Shown: positions 19,651 to 29,766 of the stretch, one piece after another
Position numbering within the stretch: the stretch's first letter is position 1
Layout of the letters: each line of letters opens with the position of its first letter
Assembly: GCF_035325925.1 (NCBI RefSeq)
Contig: NZ_DAOKZA010000013.1
Span: 31,454-95,453 of the forward strand
Direction of reading: 5' to 3'
Source: Calidifontimicrobium sp035325925
GTDB lineage: Bacteria > Pseudomonadota > Gammaproteobacteria > Burkholderiales > Burkholderiaceae_C
Length of the DNA stretch: 64,000 bases
Position numbers and translations under genes: made by a program
Notes under the pieces: model-generated
What the model was told of the DNA's origin: nothing
The model's input: the letters and a program-made list of their open reading frames with translations, nothing else
Databases searched by the model: none

Positions 19651-20411
19651 TGCCCACCGCGATCCTCGCCGACGACGAAGACCTGCCGCGCGCCGAGCTG
19701 CGCCGCATGCTGGCCACGGCCTGGCCCGAGCTCGACGTCGTCGCCGAGTGCGAGCACGGCCCGGCGGCGATCGAGGCGATCGACGCACACGCGCCCGACG
19801 TCGCCTTCCTCGACATCCGCATGCCCGGTGCCAGCGGGCTCGACGTCGCGCGCGCGGCCAGCGGACGCTGCCACGTGGTGTTCACCACCGCCTACGACAG
19901 CCACGCGGTGGCCGCGTTCGACGCCGGCGCGGTCGACTACCTGCTCAAGCCGGTGGCGGCCGAGCGGCTGGCGCAGGCGGCGCGGCGGCTGCGCGCGCGC
20001 CTGGGCGCGCGCGAGGCGGCGCCCGCGCTCGACGCGCTGGTCGAGCAGCTGGCGGCGCGGCTCGCACCGCGGCCCGACGCCGTGCCGCGGCTGCGCTGGA
20101 TCAGCGCCAGCGTCGGCGACACGATCAAGATGTTCGGCATCGACGAGGTGCTCTTCTTCCAGAGCGACGAGAAGTACACGCGCGTGGTCACCGCCGGCGA
20201 CGAGGCGCACGTGCGCAAGCCGCTGAAGGAGATCGCCGAGGGCCTCGACCCCGAGGCCTTCTGGCAGGTGCACCGCGGGCTGATCGTGCGCGCCGCGGCG
20301 ATCGCGCGCGCGCAGCGCGACGAACTGGGCCGCGTGACGCTGCACCTGCGCGCGCACTCGGAGAAGCTCGCCGTCAGCCAGGCCTATGCGTGGCGTTTCA
20401 AGGGGATGTGA
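19650..20411 (+). CDS. LytR/AlgR-type response regulator (REC-LytTR)
   Basis: 253 aa. The receiver domain (1-115) has acidic D9/D10, phospho-acceptor D55 (AFLDIRMPG), T82 (FTTAYDSH) and K101 (YLLKPV). A LytTR DNA-binding domain follows at about 145-250 (VLFFQSDEKYTRVVTAGDEA and HRGLIVRAAAI). It forms a two-component system with the preceding kinase. LytTR proteins bind pairs of direct repeats; a target is not evident here. Confidence 0.94.
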   Translation: MPTAILADDEDLPRAELRRMLATAWPELDVVAECEHGPAAIEAIDAHAPDVAFLDIRMPGASGLDVARAASGRCHVVFTTAYDSHAVAAFDAGAVDYLLKPVAAERLAQAARRLRARLGAREAAPALDALVEQLAARLAPRPDAVPRLRWISASVGDTIKMFGIDEVLFFQSDEKYTRVVTAGDEAHVRKPLKEIAEGLDPEAFWQVHRGLIVRAAAIARAQRDELGRVTLHLRAHSEKLAVSQAYAWRFKGM

Positions 20412-20577
20412 CGGGCGCCGCACCCGACGTCGACGAACGCCGCCGCGGCGGCATCGGTCACGCGCACCTGCGTTGCCGGGCCGCCGCGCGGGGACGGCGT
20501 CGGCCACAATCGCGGCCTGCCCGCTCCGCCGTCCGCAGGCCGTGACCCGGGCCTGCGCGGCCCCCGCCCTCCCGCCC

Positions 20578-22488
20578 GTGCGACCGAAACGCCTGTTGCC
20601 GCTTCTGCTGTGCCTGCTGCTCGCCACCGCGGCCGCCGACGCGGCGCTGGGCAGCGACGACGCGCCGGCGGTGCTGATCGAGCGCAGCGTCGACGCGATG
20701 GGGCGCGACCCCGAGGCCAGCCGCACGCTGGCCGAGCAGGCGCTCGCGGCCGCCGGCGACGACGCCGACACCGTCGTGCACGCGCACCTGCAGCTGTGCG
20801 ACTACCACTCCGAGCGCGACCGCGCCCGCGCGCTGGCCCACCTCGCCGACGCGGCGCCGTGGCTGCCGCGCCTGAAGCGCTCCGGCCTGCGCGCCGGGTT
20901 GCTGGCCTGTGAAGGCGAGGTGCACGAGATCGCCGGCGACAACGCGCGCGCGATGGCGCTGTACGAGCAGGCGGTGACCGTGGCCGACGCCGCCGCCGAC
21001 CGCGAGATGCTCGGCACCGCCCTCGTGCACCGCGGCTACCTGCGCGGCCTGCAGGGCGAGTTCGCGCTCGGGCTGGCCGACCTCAAGCGCGCGGTCGCGC
21101 AGTTCGAGGCCATCGGCGCGGCGCGGCGGCTGAGCATCGCGACCAACGCGGTGGCGATCCTGTACAACCGCATGGGCGACCACGCGCAGGCGCGCCACTT
21201 CTTCGAGCTGGCGCTCGAGCGCCAGCGCGCCGAGGGTCTGCTGCGCGAGCGGCTGGTGACCGAGCACAACCTGGCGCGCGTGCTCGAGCGCCTCGCCGAC
21301 TGGGACGCCGCGCAGCGCCACTTCGCCGGCGTCGCCGCGCTCGGGCGCGAGCTGGGCTACACGCGCGGCGCGGCCTACGGCCTGCGCGGGCTGGCCGGTG
21401 TGGCCAACGCGCGGGCTCGCCCGCAACAGGCGCTGGACCTGCTCGCCGAGGCCGAGCGGCTGCAGCAGCGCACGCCCGACGAGCGGCTGCGCGCGCAGAT
21501 CGCGCTGCAGCGCGGCGTCGCGCTGCGCCTGCTCGGCCGCCACGGCGACGCGGTGGCCGCGCTGCGCGACGCGCAGGCGGTGTTCGCGCGCGCCGATTCG
21601 CCGGCCGAGCTGGCCGACGCGCACGGCGAGCTGGCCGCGGCGCTGTCGGCGCTGGGCGAGTGGCGCCAGGCGTTCGACCACCAGGCGCGCTCGAAGGCCG
21701 TCTCGGAAGGGCTGCTGCGACGCCAGATCGACCAGCGCTTCGCGCACGCGAAGGTCGAGTTCGACCTGGCGGCGCGCGAACGCGAGACCGCGGCGCTCGC
21801 GCGCGAGATGCAGGCCACCGAACGCGCGCTCGCCGCGCAGCGCCAGGCCAACACGCTGCAGACCGTCGCGCTGGTGCTCGCCGCGCTGCTCGTCGCCGTG
21901 CTGGCCATGCTCGGGCTGCGCCAGCGCCGCCACGGGCTGCGCCTGCGCGACCTGGCGATGACCGACGAGCTCACCGGGCTGCCGAACCGCCGCCGCATCG
22001 TCGAGCGGCTGCAGCGCATGCTCGACGACGCGGCCGGCGGCGCGGTGCTGATCGCCGACATCGACCACTTCAAGTCGATCAACGACGAGCTCGGCCACCC
22101 GGTCGGCGACGAGGTGCTGCGCGCGGTCGCCGCCGCGCTGCGCGACACCGCCGACCGCCCGGGCGACGGCGGGCGCGCGGTGGCCGCCGGGCGGCTCGGC
22201 GGCGAGGAGTTCCTGCTCGTCGCGCCGGGCCACGACGCGGCGGCGGCGCGTGCGCTCGCCGAGCGGCTGCGCGAGCGCGTCGCGCGACTCGACGTCTCGC
22301 GCTGGGTGCCGCAAGGGCCGGTGACGATCAGCCTGGGCGTCGCGATGCGCGGCGACGGCGACGACGTGACCACGCTGCTGCGCCGCGCCGACGAGGCGCT
22401 GTACCGCGCCAAGGCCGACGGGCGCAACCGCACGGTGCTGCGCGACGCCGAGCCCGCGTCGCACGCCACGTCGGCGCTCGCGTCGTGA
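20578..22488 (+). CDS. Diguanylate cyclase with periplasmic TPR sensor region
   Basis: 636 aa from GTG 20578; GTG 20542 is an in-frame alternative. The hydrophobic N-terminus (RLLPLLLCLLLATAAADA) acts as signal peptide. Residues about 40-400 form tetratricopeptide-like helical repeats (EQAVTVADAAADREMLGTAL and similar). A membrane anchor is at about 427-450 and a GGDEF domain follows, starting DELTGLPNRRR (463) with active site GGEEF (541-545). It therefore likely makes c-di-GMP in response to a periplasmic ligand. A CACAAT hexamer at 20505-20510 may be its -10. Confidence 0.9.
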   Translation: MRPKRLLPLLLCLLLATAAADAALGSDDAPAVLIERSVDAMGRDPEASRTLAEQALAAAGDDADTVVHAHLQLCDYHSERDRARALAHLADAAPWLPRLKRSGLRAGLLACEGEVHEIAGDNARAMALYEQAVTVADAAADREMLGTALVHRGYLRGLQGEFALGLADLKRAVAQFEAIGAARRLSIATNAVAILYNRMGDHAQARHFFELALERQRAEGLLRERLVTEHNLARVLERLADWDAAQRHFAGVAALGRELGYTRGAAYGLRGLAGVANARARPQQALDLLAEAERLQQRTPDERLRAQIALQRGVALRLLGRHGDAVAALRDAQAVFARADSPAELADAHGELAAALSALGEWRQAFDHQARSKAVSEGLLRRQIDQRFAHAKVEFDLAARERETAALAREMQATERALAAQRQANTLQTVALVLAALLVAVLAMLGLRQRRHGLRLRDLAMTDELTGLPNRRRIVERLQRMLDDAAGGAVLIADIDHFKSINDELGHPVGDEVLRAVAAALRDTADRPGDGGRAVAAGRLGGEEFLLVAPGHDAAAARALAERLRERVARLDVSRWVPQGPVTISLGVAMRGDGDDVTTLLRRADEALYRAKADGRNRTVLRDAEPASHATSALAS

Positions 22489-22648
22489 GGTGCCCCGCCT
22501 GCGCGGCCGGCCCCGCGCAGCCGCGGATTCGCACGCCGCGGGGCGCCGCAGTGCGGCACACATCACCGAAGCCCTGACGCCGGATCGCCGCTGCGTCGCC
22601 GGCCGCGGCTAGACTGGCCCCGGCGCGCCTGCGCGCGCCGCTGTCGCC

Positions 22649-25600
22649 GTGTCCGCCACCCCTCTTGCCGACCCCTCGACGCCATGGCGCGGCGCGCTCG
22701 ACGCCTTGGTGGCGCTGCCCGGGTGCCTGCTGGTGGTCGTCGACGCGCAGGCACGGGTGCGCTGGATCAGCGACGCCGCGGCGGCGTTCGCCGGCGTCGA
22801 CGCCGCGCAGGCGGTCGGCAAGGTGCTGCCGGCGCTGCTGCGCTGGACGCAGCCTCAGCCGCTGCTCGTCGCGCTGGGTCGCGGCGACGCGCTCGACGGC
22901 GTCGAGCTCGACGGCGCCGACGCCGCCGGGGGCGCGCTGCACGCGCGGCTGGCGCTGCGCCGGATCGGCGACGACGGTGGCGCGCCGGTGCACGTGGTGT
23001 CGCTGGTCGACATCGGCGAGACGCGGCGCGCGCGGCAGCTGGCCGAGAAGCTCGAGCTGGCGCAGGAGTTCGGCCGCATCGGGCTGTGGGAGCGCGACCT
23101 GCGCACCTTCGAGGGCCACTGGGACCGCCACGTGTTCCGCTTCTGGGGCCTGGACCCCGAAGCCGGCATGCCCGACTACGCGACCTCGTCGCGGCAGGTG
23201 CCGCAGGAGGACCGCATCACCGAGACCTTCCTCGCGTCGCTGCAACGGCCCGGGTCGTACGGCGCGCACTTCCGCGTCGTGCGCCCCGACGGCAGCGTGC
23301 GGCGGCTGCACTCGCAGTGGCGCGTGCTCGACGGCGCGAGCGGGCGGCCCGAGCGGGTGATCGGCGTGATGACCGACGACACCGAGGCGTGGGAGCTGGC
23401 GCGCTCGGTCGAGTCGGCACAGCAGCAGCTGCAGCTGGTGCTGGGCGCGTCGAACATCGGCCTGTGGCGGCACGACCTGCGCAGCGACCAGATGCTGTGC
23501 GACGCGCGCGCGTTCGAGATCCTCGGCCTGCCGATGCGCGCGCAGGGCCTGCCGCTGGCCGAGCTGCGCGCGCTCGTGCACCCCGACGACCTCGCCGGCC
23601 TGGAGACGTCGGCCGCGCGCACGCTGGACACCGGCGAGCCGAGCGACGCGCAGGCCCGCTACCGGCGCAGCGACGGGCAGTGGCGGCACGTGCTCAGCCG
23701 CCGCGTGCTCGAACGCGACGCCGCCGGTGCGCCGGTGGCCTTCGCCGGCGTCGCGCTCGACCTGACCGAGCAGGTCGAGCGCAGCGCGCACGCCCTGGAG
23801 CTGGCGCAGCGGCTCGACGTGGCCACGCGCGCCGCGCGCGTGGGGATCTGGACGGCGACGCTGACCACCGACGAGATCGACTGGAACGCGCAGATGTACG
23901 AGCTGTTCGACATGGTCGGCGCGTCGCGGCCGCCGTCGCTGCCCGAGTGGCTGTCGCGCTGCGTGCACCCCGACGACCGCGAGCGCATGCGCTCGCTCGC
24001 GCTCGCCTACCTGAAGGCCGGCGACCACCCGATCGAGGTCGAGGTGCGCGCGCTGCGCCGCGACGGCAGCACGCGCTGGATCGTGCTGCGCGCCGACGTC
24101 GACCGCCAGCGCGGCGAGCAGCGGCGGCTGTTCGGCGTCGCGCTCGACGTGACCGAGCAGCACGAGGCGATGCAGGCGCTGCGCCGCGCCCACGAGCGCG
24201 CCGAGCTGATCACGCGCGGCGTGGGCATCGGCACCTGGGAGGTCGAGCTCGACAGCGGCCGCACCACCTGGGACGCGCAGATGTTCGCGCTGCGCGGCCT
24301 GCCGCCGCTCGACGCCGCGCCCGCCGCCGACGAGCGCATGGCGCTGGTGCACCCCGACGACCGCGGGCGGTTGCGCCGCGTGATCGGTCGCGCCGACGCG
24401 GCGCGCGCGTCGACGCAGGCCGAGTTCCGCGTGCGCTGGCCCGACGGCAGCTGGCGCTGGCTGGCGTCGCGCTCGGCGCTGCTGCCGGCCGGCCACGGCA
24501 GCGTGGCGCGACGCATCGGCATCGAGTGGGACGTGACCGACGTGAAGGCCGCCGAGGTGGCGTTGCGCGACAAGCTGATCGCGCAGCGCGCCAGCGAGGC
24601 CAAGAGCCGCTTCCTGGCGCGCATGAGCCACGAGCTGCGCACGCCGCTGAACGCGGTGCTGGGCTTCGCGCAGCTGCTGCTCGACGACGAGCGCGCGAGC
24701 GACCCGGCGCGGCTGCGCAACCGCCTGCTGCACATCCGCGCCGCCGGGCGACACCTGCTGTCGCTGATCAACGACGTGCTCGACCTGTCGAGCATCGACA
24801 GCGGCGAGATGAAGCTCGAGCTCGGCGGGGTGTGGCTCGACCGGCTGGTGCACGACACGCTGCCGCTGGTCGAGGCGCCCGCGCGCGAGCGCGGCGTGCG
24901 GCTGGAGTGCGGCCGGCTCGACTTGCGCGTGCGCGCCGACGCGACGCGGCTGCGCCAGGTGCTGGTCAACCTGCTGAGCAACGCCGTCAAGTACAACCGC
25001 GACGGCGGCTGGGTGCGCGTCGAGGCGCAGCCGCGCGACGCGGGCGGCACGCGCCGCGTGGCCATCGCCGTCAGCGACGGCGGGCGCGGCCTGGACGGGG
25101 CGCAGCTGCGCCAGCTGTTCGAGCCGTTCAACCGGCTGGGCACCGAACGCGAGGGCATCGAGGGCACCGGCATCGGACTGGCGATCGTCAAGGCGCTGGT
25201 CGAGCGCATGGGCGGCCGCGTCGCGGTGAACAGCCGCCCCGGCGAGGGCAGCCGCTTCGAGGTCGAGCTCGACGCCGCCGGCGACGACGAACCCGACACC
25301 GCGCCGGTGCCGCTGCCCGACGAGTTGCCGTCGCACCCCGGTGCGCTGCGCCACGCCGGCCGCCTGCTGTACATCGAGGACAACCCGGTCAACCTGATGA
25401 TCGTCGCCGAGCTGCTCGCGCGACGGCGCGACCTCAGCCTGGCCACCGCGCACGACGGCGCCAGCGGCGTGCGCACCGCGCAGGCGCAGCAGCCCGACCT
25501 GGTCCTCGTCGACATGCAGCTGCCCGACTTCGACGGCCACGAGGTGCTGCGCCGCCTTCGCGCCGACGAACGCACCGCGGCGATCCCGTGCATCGCGGTG

Positions 25601-25729
25601 TCGGCCAACGCGATGCCCGAGGACATCGACGCCGCGCTGGCCGCCGGCTTCGCCGACTACTGGACCAAGCCGCTGGACTTTCGCGCGTTTATGCGCGCGA
25701 TCGAAGCGATGTTCGGGCCGTCACCCTGA
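22649..25729 (+). CDS. Multi-PAS hybrid histidine kinase
   Basis: 1026 aa from GTG 22649, no transmembrane segment, so cytosolic. About five consecutive PAS/PAC-type segments occupy residues 15-630; four show the W-x-HPDD / RRxDGxxRW pattern (ALVHPDDLAG, RCVHPDDRER, ALVHPDDRGR). HisKA carries H661 in ARMSHELRTPLNAVLGFAQL, followed by HATPase (NLLSNAVKYNRDG, GTGIGLAIVKAL). A C-terminal receiver has D955 (LVDMQLPDFDGHE) and a lysine in WTKPLDF. No output regulator lies next to it. The cascade of PAS domains suggests integration of several cytosolic redox or ligand cues. Confidence 0.92.
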   Translation: MSATPLADPSTPWRGALDALVALPGCLLVVVDAQARVRWISDAAAAFAGVDAAQAVGKVLPALLRWTQPQPLLVALGRGDALDGVELDGADAAGGALHARLALRRIGDDGGAPVHVVSLVDIGETRRARQLAEKLELAQEFGRIGLWERDLRTFEGHWDRHVFRFWGLDPEAGMPDYATSSRQVPQEDRITETFLASLQRPGSYGAHFRVVRPDGSVRRLHSQWRVLDGASGRPERVIGVMTDDTEAWELARSVESAQQQLQLVLGASNIGLWRHDLRSDQMLCDARAFEILGLPMRAQGLPLAELRALVHPDDLAGLETSAARTLDTGEPSDAQARYRRSDGQWRHVLSRRVLERDAAGAPVAFAGVALDLTEQVERSAHALELAQRLDVATRAARVGIWTATLTTDEIDWNAQMYELFDMVGASRPPSLPEWLSRCVHPDDRERMRSLALAYLKAGDHPIEVEVRALRRDGSTRWIVLRADVDRQRGEQRRLFGVALDVTEQHEAMQALRRAHERAELITRGVGIGTWEVELDSGRTTWDAQMFALRGLPPLDAAPAADERMALVHPDDRGRLRRVIGRADAARASTQAEFRVRWPDGSWRWLASRSALLPAGHGSVARRIGIEWDVTDVKAAEVALRDKLIAQRASEAKSRFLARMSHELRTPLNAVLGFAQLLLDDERASDPARLRNRLLHIRAAGRHLLSLINDVLDLSSIDSGEMKLELGGVWLDRLVHDTLPLVEAPARERGVRLECGRLDLRVRADATRLRQVLVNLLSNAVKYNRDGGWVRVEAQPRDAGGTRRVAIAVSDGGRGLDGAQLRQLFEPFNRLGTEREGIEGTGIGLAIVKALVERMGGRVAVNSRPGEGSRFEVELDAAGDDEPDTAPVPLPDELPSHPGALRHAGRLLYIEDNPVNLMIVAELLARRRDLSLATAHDGASGVRTAQAQQPDLVLVDMQLPDFDGHEVLRRLRADERTAAIPCIAVSANAMPEDIDAALAAGFADYWTKPLDFRAFMRAIEAMFGPSP

Positions 25730-25878
25730 GCGCCGGCGCCCGTCGCGGCGACGCCTGCGGCCGCGTCGGAACGACACCGGCACGGCCCCCCCGGCGACGG
25801 TGGAGCGTGCCAAGGGTGGCGGGCCGCTGGCGCTCGAGGGCACCGCGGTGAAGGTCGAGCGGCGGGCGACAGGCCGCG

Positions 25879-27936
25879 TCAGCCGGCGGCCAGCAAGCCC
25901 TTCTTGCGCAGCATCGGTTCGATGCGCGCCTCGCGGCCGCGGAACGCGACGTAGGTGGCGCTTGGCTCGACGCTGTTGCCGGCGGCGTAGACGTGGCGGC
26001 GCAAGCGCTCGGCGGTGGTGCGGTCGAACGCGTCGCCGGCCTCGACGAACGCGTCGTGGGCGTCGGCGTCGAGCACCTCGGCCCACAGGTACACGTAGTA
26101 GCCGGCGGCGTAGCTCGACCCCGAGAACAGGTGCTGGAAGTGCACCAGCCGGTGGTTCATGCCGACCTCGGGCGGCGCACCCAGACGCTGCAGCACGTCG
26201 CGCTCGAAGGCCACCGCGTCGTCGGGCGTGCGGCCGCGGCCCAGCGCGTGCGCCTCGAGGTCGACGATCGCGCTGGCGGTGTAGCGCAGCGTCTCGTAGC
26301 CCTGGCCGAAGTGGCGCGCGGCGTGCAGGCGCTCGATCAGCGCGTCGGGGATCGGCTCACCGGTGGCCGCGTGGCGCGCGTGGCGGCGCAGGACCTCGGG
26401 CTCGAGCGCCCAGTGCTCGAACAGCTGGCTGGGCAGCTCGACGAAGTCGCGCAGCACCTGCGTGCCCGACAGCCGCCGGTAGCGCACCTGCGACAGCAGC
26501 CCGTGCAGCGCGTGGCCGAACTCGTGGAACAGCGTGCGCACGTCGTCGAAGCCGAGCAGCGTCGGCTCGCCGGGCGATGCCTTGGCGAAGTTGTTGTTGT
26601 TCAGGATCACCGGCGTCGTGCCCAGCGCCTGCGACTGCCAGCGCAGCGCGCTCATCCACGCGCTGCTGCGCTTGCCCGGCCGCGCGAAGTTGTCGTGCAG
26701 GAACACCCCCACCGGCGCGCCGGCGGCGTCGAACACCTCGTGCGCGACGACGTCGGGGTGGTACACGGGCAGGTCGGCGCGCGGCACGAAGCGCAGCCCG
26801 AACAGCCGCTGCGCGCAGTCGAACGCCGCGGCGACCATGCGCTCGAGCGCGAAGTACGGCTTGACCTCGGCGTCGTCGATCGCGTAGCGGCGCCGGCGCA
26901 GCCGCTCGGCCCAGAAGCGCCAGTCCCAGCCCTCGAGCGGCTCGTCGCCGCCGCGATCGCGCTGCAGTTCGCGCAGCGCGTCGCGCTCGCGCCCGACCGC
27001 CGCCAGCGCACGCGCCCACACGTCGTCGAGCAGGCGGCGCACCGCGCGCTGCTCGCGCGCCATCGTGTCGTCGAGCGCATAGTCGGCGTAGCTGGCGAAG
27101 CCGTGCAGCGCGGCCTGCTCGGCGCGCAGTCGCAGGATCTCGCGCACCAGGTCGCGGTTGTCGCTCGCGCCGTCGACGCCCTCGCCGCGGCCGACCCAGG
27201 CGCGCCACGCGCGCTCGCGCAGGTCGCGCCGCGGGCTGTGCGTGAGCAAAGGCACCACCAGCGAGCGCGACAGCGTGATCACGTGTCCATCGGCCAGGCC
27301 GCGGTCGACGGCGGCCTGGCGTGCCGCGGCACGCACGCCGTCGGGCAGCCCGGCGAGGTCGGCCTCGCCGCGCAGCTCGAGCTGCCAGCGCGACTCGTCG
27401 GCCAGCACGTTCTGCGCGAACTGCGTGGTCAGCGTCGCCAGCCGCTGCACGATCTGCGCGTGGCGCGCCTGCGCGGCGGCGCCGAGGCGCGCGCCGGCGC
27501 GCACGTGGTCGCGGTGCAGCCGCTCGAGCAGGCGGCGCGACTCGGCGTCGATGCCCAGCGCGTCGCGCCGTTCGTGCAGCGCCTCGAGGCGCGCGAACAC
27601 GCCGGGGTGCGTGAGCACCGCCTGCTCGTGCGCGGCCAGACGCGGCGCCATCTCGCGCTGCACCTGCTGCAGCGCCGGCGAGGTGCGCGACGCGGTCAGG
27701 TTGTAGAACAGGTGCGACAGCCGGGCCAGCGGCTGGCCGGCGGCGTCGAGCGCGGCCAGCGCCGTCGCGGCGTCGGCGTCGGCGCGCGCCGCGACGGCGT
27801 CGAGCTCGTCGCGGTGCGCGCGCATCGCCTGCTCGAACGCCGGCGCGAAGTGCTCGGGGCGCACGCGGTCGAACGGCGGCAGCCCGTGCGGCGCGGTCCA
27901 GGGCTCGAGCAGCGGGTTGCCGGTGGCGTCGGACAT
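25879..27936 (-). CDS. dcp: M3-family peptidyl-dipeptidase Dcp
   Basis: 685 aa zinc metallopeptidase (E. coli Dcp has 681). Zinc ligands are H471 and H475 of HEFGH, plus E500 in RDFVELPSQ. The surroundings DVRTLFHEFGHALHGLL and LSGTQVLRDFVELPSQ fit Dcp better than oligopeptidase A (PrlC). It removes C-terminal dipeptides from short peptides. ATG 27936 begins MSDATGNPLLEPW. The frame stays open far upstream, but that is a high-GC artefact. It follows the coiled-coil protein gene by 11 nt. The 149-bp spacer 25730-25878 on its 3' side holds no gene. Confidence 0.93.
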   Translation of the reverse strand: MSDATGNPLLEPWTAPHGLPPFDRVRPEHFAPAFEQAMRAHRDELDAVAARADADAATALAALDAAGQPLARLSHLFYNLTASRTSPALQQVQREMAPRLAAHEQAVLTHPGVFARLEALHERRDALGIDAESRRLLERLHRDHVRAGARLGAAAQARHAQIVQRLATLTTQFAQNVLADESRWQLELRGEADLAGLPDGVRAAARQAAVDRGLADGHVITLSRSLVVPLLTHSPRRDLRERAWRAWVGRGEGVDGASDNRDLVREILRLRAEQAALHGFASYADYALDDTMAREQRAVRRLLDDVWARALAAVGRERDALRELQRDRGGDEPLEGWDWRFWAERLRRRRYAIDDAEVKPYFALERMVAAAFDCAQRLFGLRFVPRADLPVYHPDVVAHEVFDAAGAPVGVFLHDNFARPGKRSSAWMSALRWQSQALGTTPVILNNNNFAKASPGEPTLLGFDDVRTLFHEFGHALHGLLSQVRYRRLSGTQVLRDFVELPSQLFEHWALEPEVLRRHARHAATGEPIPDALIERLHAARHFGQGYETLRYTASAIVDLEAHALGRGRTPDDAVAFERDVLQRLGAPPEVGMNHRLVHFQHLFSGSSYAAGYYVYLWAEVLDADAHDAFVEAGDAFDRTTAERLRRHVYAAGNSVEPSATYVAFRGREARIEPMLRKKGLLAAG

Positions 27937-27947
27937 CGCGGCGCCCC

Positions 27948-28643
27948 TCACTGGCCGCGGCGGATCGCGATCTCGTCGTCCTCGCGGTAGCGGCGGTTGC
28001 CGCATTCGTCGACCCACAGGTCGCGCTCGCGCTGCAGCGCCTCGGCACGCTGGTTGAGCTGCTGGTTGCGCTCGTTCCAGCGCTGTGCCTGCTCGTCGCG
28101 CGCGCGCAGCTTGTCGTTGTAGGCCTTGACCTTGCCCTCGAAGCTGCCGGCGACCTCGTCCTGCTCGGTGCGCAGCGCCTGGCCGTCGCGGTCGATCGAC
28201 TGGCGCTCGGCGTCGAGCTGACGCTTCTGCCGCTCGGCGATCGGCCCCGACCGGCCCGCGGCCTGGAAGTCCTTCATGCGCTGGTTCCACGCCTCGACGC
28301 GCTCGCTGAGCTCCTTCGCGCGCGCGGCGAACTGCTGCGACGACTGGCGCATCTGCTCGATGGCGTCGCGCTCGCCCTTGAGCGACTCGGCCTCGCGCTC
28401 GATCGCGCCGCGTTCGGCGTCGTGCGCGCCGCGTTCGCGCTGCAGCGTCTCGTTGTCCTTGTTCAGCGTGTCCTGGCGCCGCAGGCAGGCGCGCAGCTCC
28501 TCGCGCGTGAGCAGCGGCCCGCTCGACGAGCCCGCGCCGAGCGACGAGGTCTTCGGCGCGCTGCCCTGCGCGAAAACCGCAGCGGGCAGCCCCGTCAGCA
28601 GGGCGGCGGCGAGCAGCAAGGGCAGGGCGGGGAGTCGGTTCAT
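27948..28643 (-). CDS. Secreted coiled-coil protein, function unknown
   Basis: 231 aa. A signal peptide (LLLAAALLTGLPAAVFAQ) precedes a Ser/Gly-rich linker and about 160 residues of heptad-like coiled coil rich in Glu, Arg and Gln (TLNKDNETLQRERGAHDAE, RQLDAERQSIDRDGQALRTE). The C-terminal VDECGNRRYREDDEIAIRRG carries one of two cysteines (the other is in LRACLRRQD), so a disulfide is possible. Not recognised as a named family. It is 11 nt upstream of dcp and probably co-transcribed; a periplasmic structural or scaffolding role is a guess. Confidence 0.8.
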   Translation of the reverse strand: MNRLPALPLLLAAALLTGLPAAVFAQGSAPKTSSLGAGSSSGPLLTREELRACLRRQDTLNKDNETLQRERGAHDAERGAIEREAESLKGERDAIEQMRQSSQQFAARAKELSERVEAWNQRMKDFQAAGRSGPIAERQKRQLDAERQSIDRDGQALRTEQDEVAGSFEGKVKAYNDKLRARDEQAQRWNERNQQLNQRAEALQRERDLWVDECGNRRYREDDEIAIRRGQ

Positions 28644-28824
28644 CGGGGTCCTCGTGGCATCGCGGTGGCCGGCGCCGCCCGCAGGGCCGGCAATCATGCC
28701 ACCGCGCGCGAAACCCGCGCCGCACCCGGCCATCGGACCCCTGTCGCCCAGGCGGCAGCCGCGAAGCGCCGGCGCGCCGACAATGCCGCGCGTGCGACGA
28801 ACCCGCCGCGAGACGCCTGCACCG

Positions 28825-29664
28825 ATGCCTGCTGCCCCCGCCGCCCTGCCCCTGTCGACGCTGCTCGCACGCGCACGCGTCGACGGCGACGCCCTTCGCT
28901 TCGAGATCGGTGCCGACTGGCTGCAGGGCCGCAGCGCGTTCGGCGGGCTCGTCGCGGCGCTGGGCGTGCACGCGCTGCGCGAACGGCTGCGCGCCGAAGG
29001 CGTCGAGCCGCCACCGCTGCGCGCGCTGCAGACCAGCTTCGTCGCACCGGTCGACGCCGGTGCCGTCGAGGTCATCGCACAGCGCCTGCGCAGCGGGCGC
29101 AGCGCGCACCAGGCGATGGCCCAGCTGCGGCAAGACGGCCAGGTGCGCAGCGTGCTGCTGGCGGTGTTCGCCGCCGAGCGCGACAGCGCGATCGAGCCGC
29201 TGCGCCCGCACCGCCCCGACGACGTGCCGCCACCGCAGGCGCTGCCGCCGGTGCCCTACGTCGCCGGCGCGGCGCCGCCGTTCCTGCAGCACTTCGACAT
29301 GCGCTGGGCCGGCGGGCCGCCACCCTACAGCGGCGGTCGCGGGCACACGAACCAGATGCACCTGCGCCTGCGCGACCCGGCGCCGCAGGTGGTCGACGAC
29401 GAGCTGCTCGCGGTGCTGCTGGCCGACGTCGCGCCGACGCCGGTGATCGGCCAGCCGCGCGAACGCGTGCCGGCCAGCTCGGTCACCTGGGCGCTCGAGC
29501 TGCGCACCGACCCGCACCGGCGCAGCGACCCGCTGGCATGGTGGCGCGCCGACACCGAGGCGCTGGCCGTCGACGGCGGGCTGGTCAACCAGGCCGCCCG
29601 CCTGTGGGCACCCGACGGCCGGCTCGCGGCGCTGGGCACGCAGCTGGTCGCCGTGTTCGGATGA
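28825..29664 (+). CDS. Acyl-CoA thioesterase-like double hot-dog protein
   Basis: 279 aa from ATG 28825. The N-terminal half includes DWLQGRSAFGGLVAALGVHA and the C-terminal half PASSVTWALELRTDPHR, the TesB-type tandem hot-dog arrangement (4HBT_3/thioesterase superfamily). Likely hydrolyses acyl-CoA; the chain type is unknown. An alternative start is GTG 28792, which lies 7 nt after a GACAAT hexamer (28779-28784), and would add 11 residues. Divergent from the coiled-coil gene over a spacer of about 180 bp. Confidence 0.82.
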   Translation: MPAAPAALPLSTLLARARVDGDALRFEIGADWLQGRSAFGGLVAALGVHALRERLRAEGVEPPPLRALQTSFVAPVDAGAVEVIAQRLRSGRSAHQAMAQLRQDGQVRSVLLAVFAAERDSAIEPLRPHRPDDVPPPQALPPVPYVAGAAPPFLQHFDMRWAGGPPPYSGGRGHTNQMHLRLRDPAPQVVDDELLAVLLADVAPTPVIGQPRERVPASSVTWALELRTDPHRRSDPLAWWRADTEALAVDGGLVNQAARLWAPDGRLAALGTQLVAVFG

Positions 29665-29766
29665 CGCCGCGCGGCCCCGGCGCGCGTGCGGCGCCGCCGC
29701 GGGGGCTGTGGCACAGTGCCGGCCGATGCAGCGCGCCGAACCCCTGTCCCGCCGCCGAGTCGCGCG

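Noticed and set aside
20505..20577. Leaderless start for the TPR-GGDEF gene
   Set aside because: CACAAT at 20505-20510 is followed 7 nt later by no in-frame start codon; GTG 20542 and 20578 both leave a normal leader.
22328..25540. A 1070-codon minus-strand frame opposite the multi-PAS kinase
   Set aside because: Low-complexity composition, no motif, and the plus strand has an unambiguous kinase.
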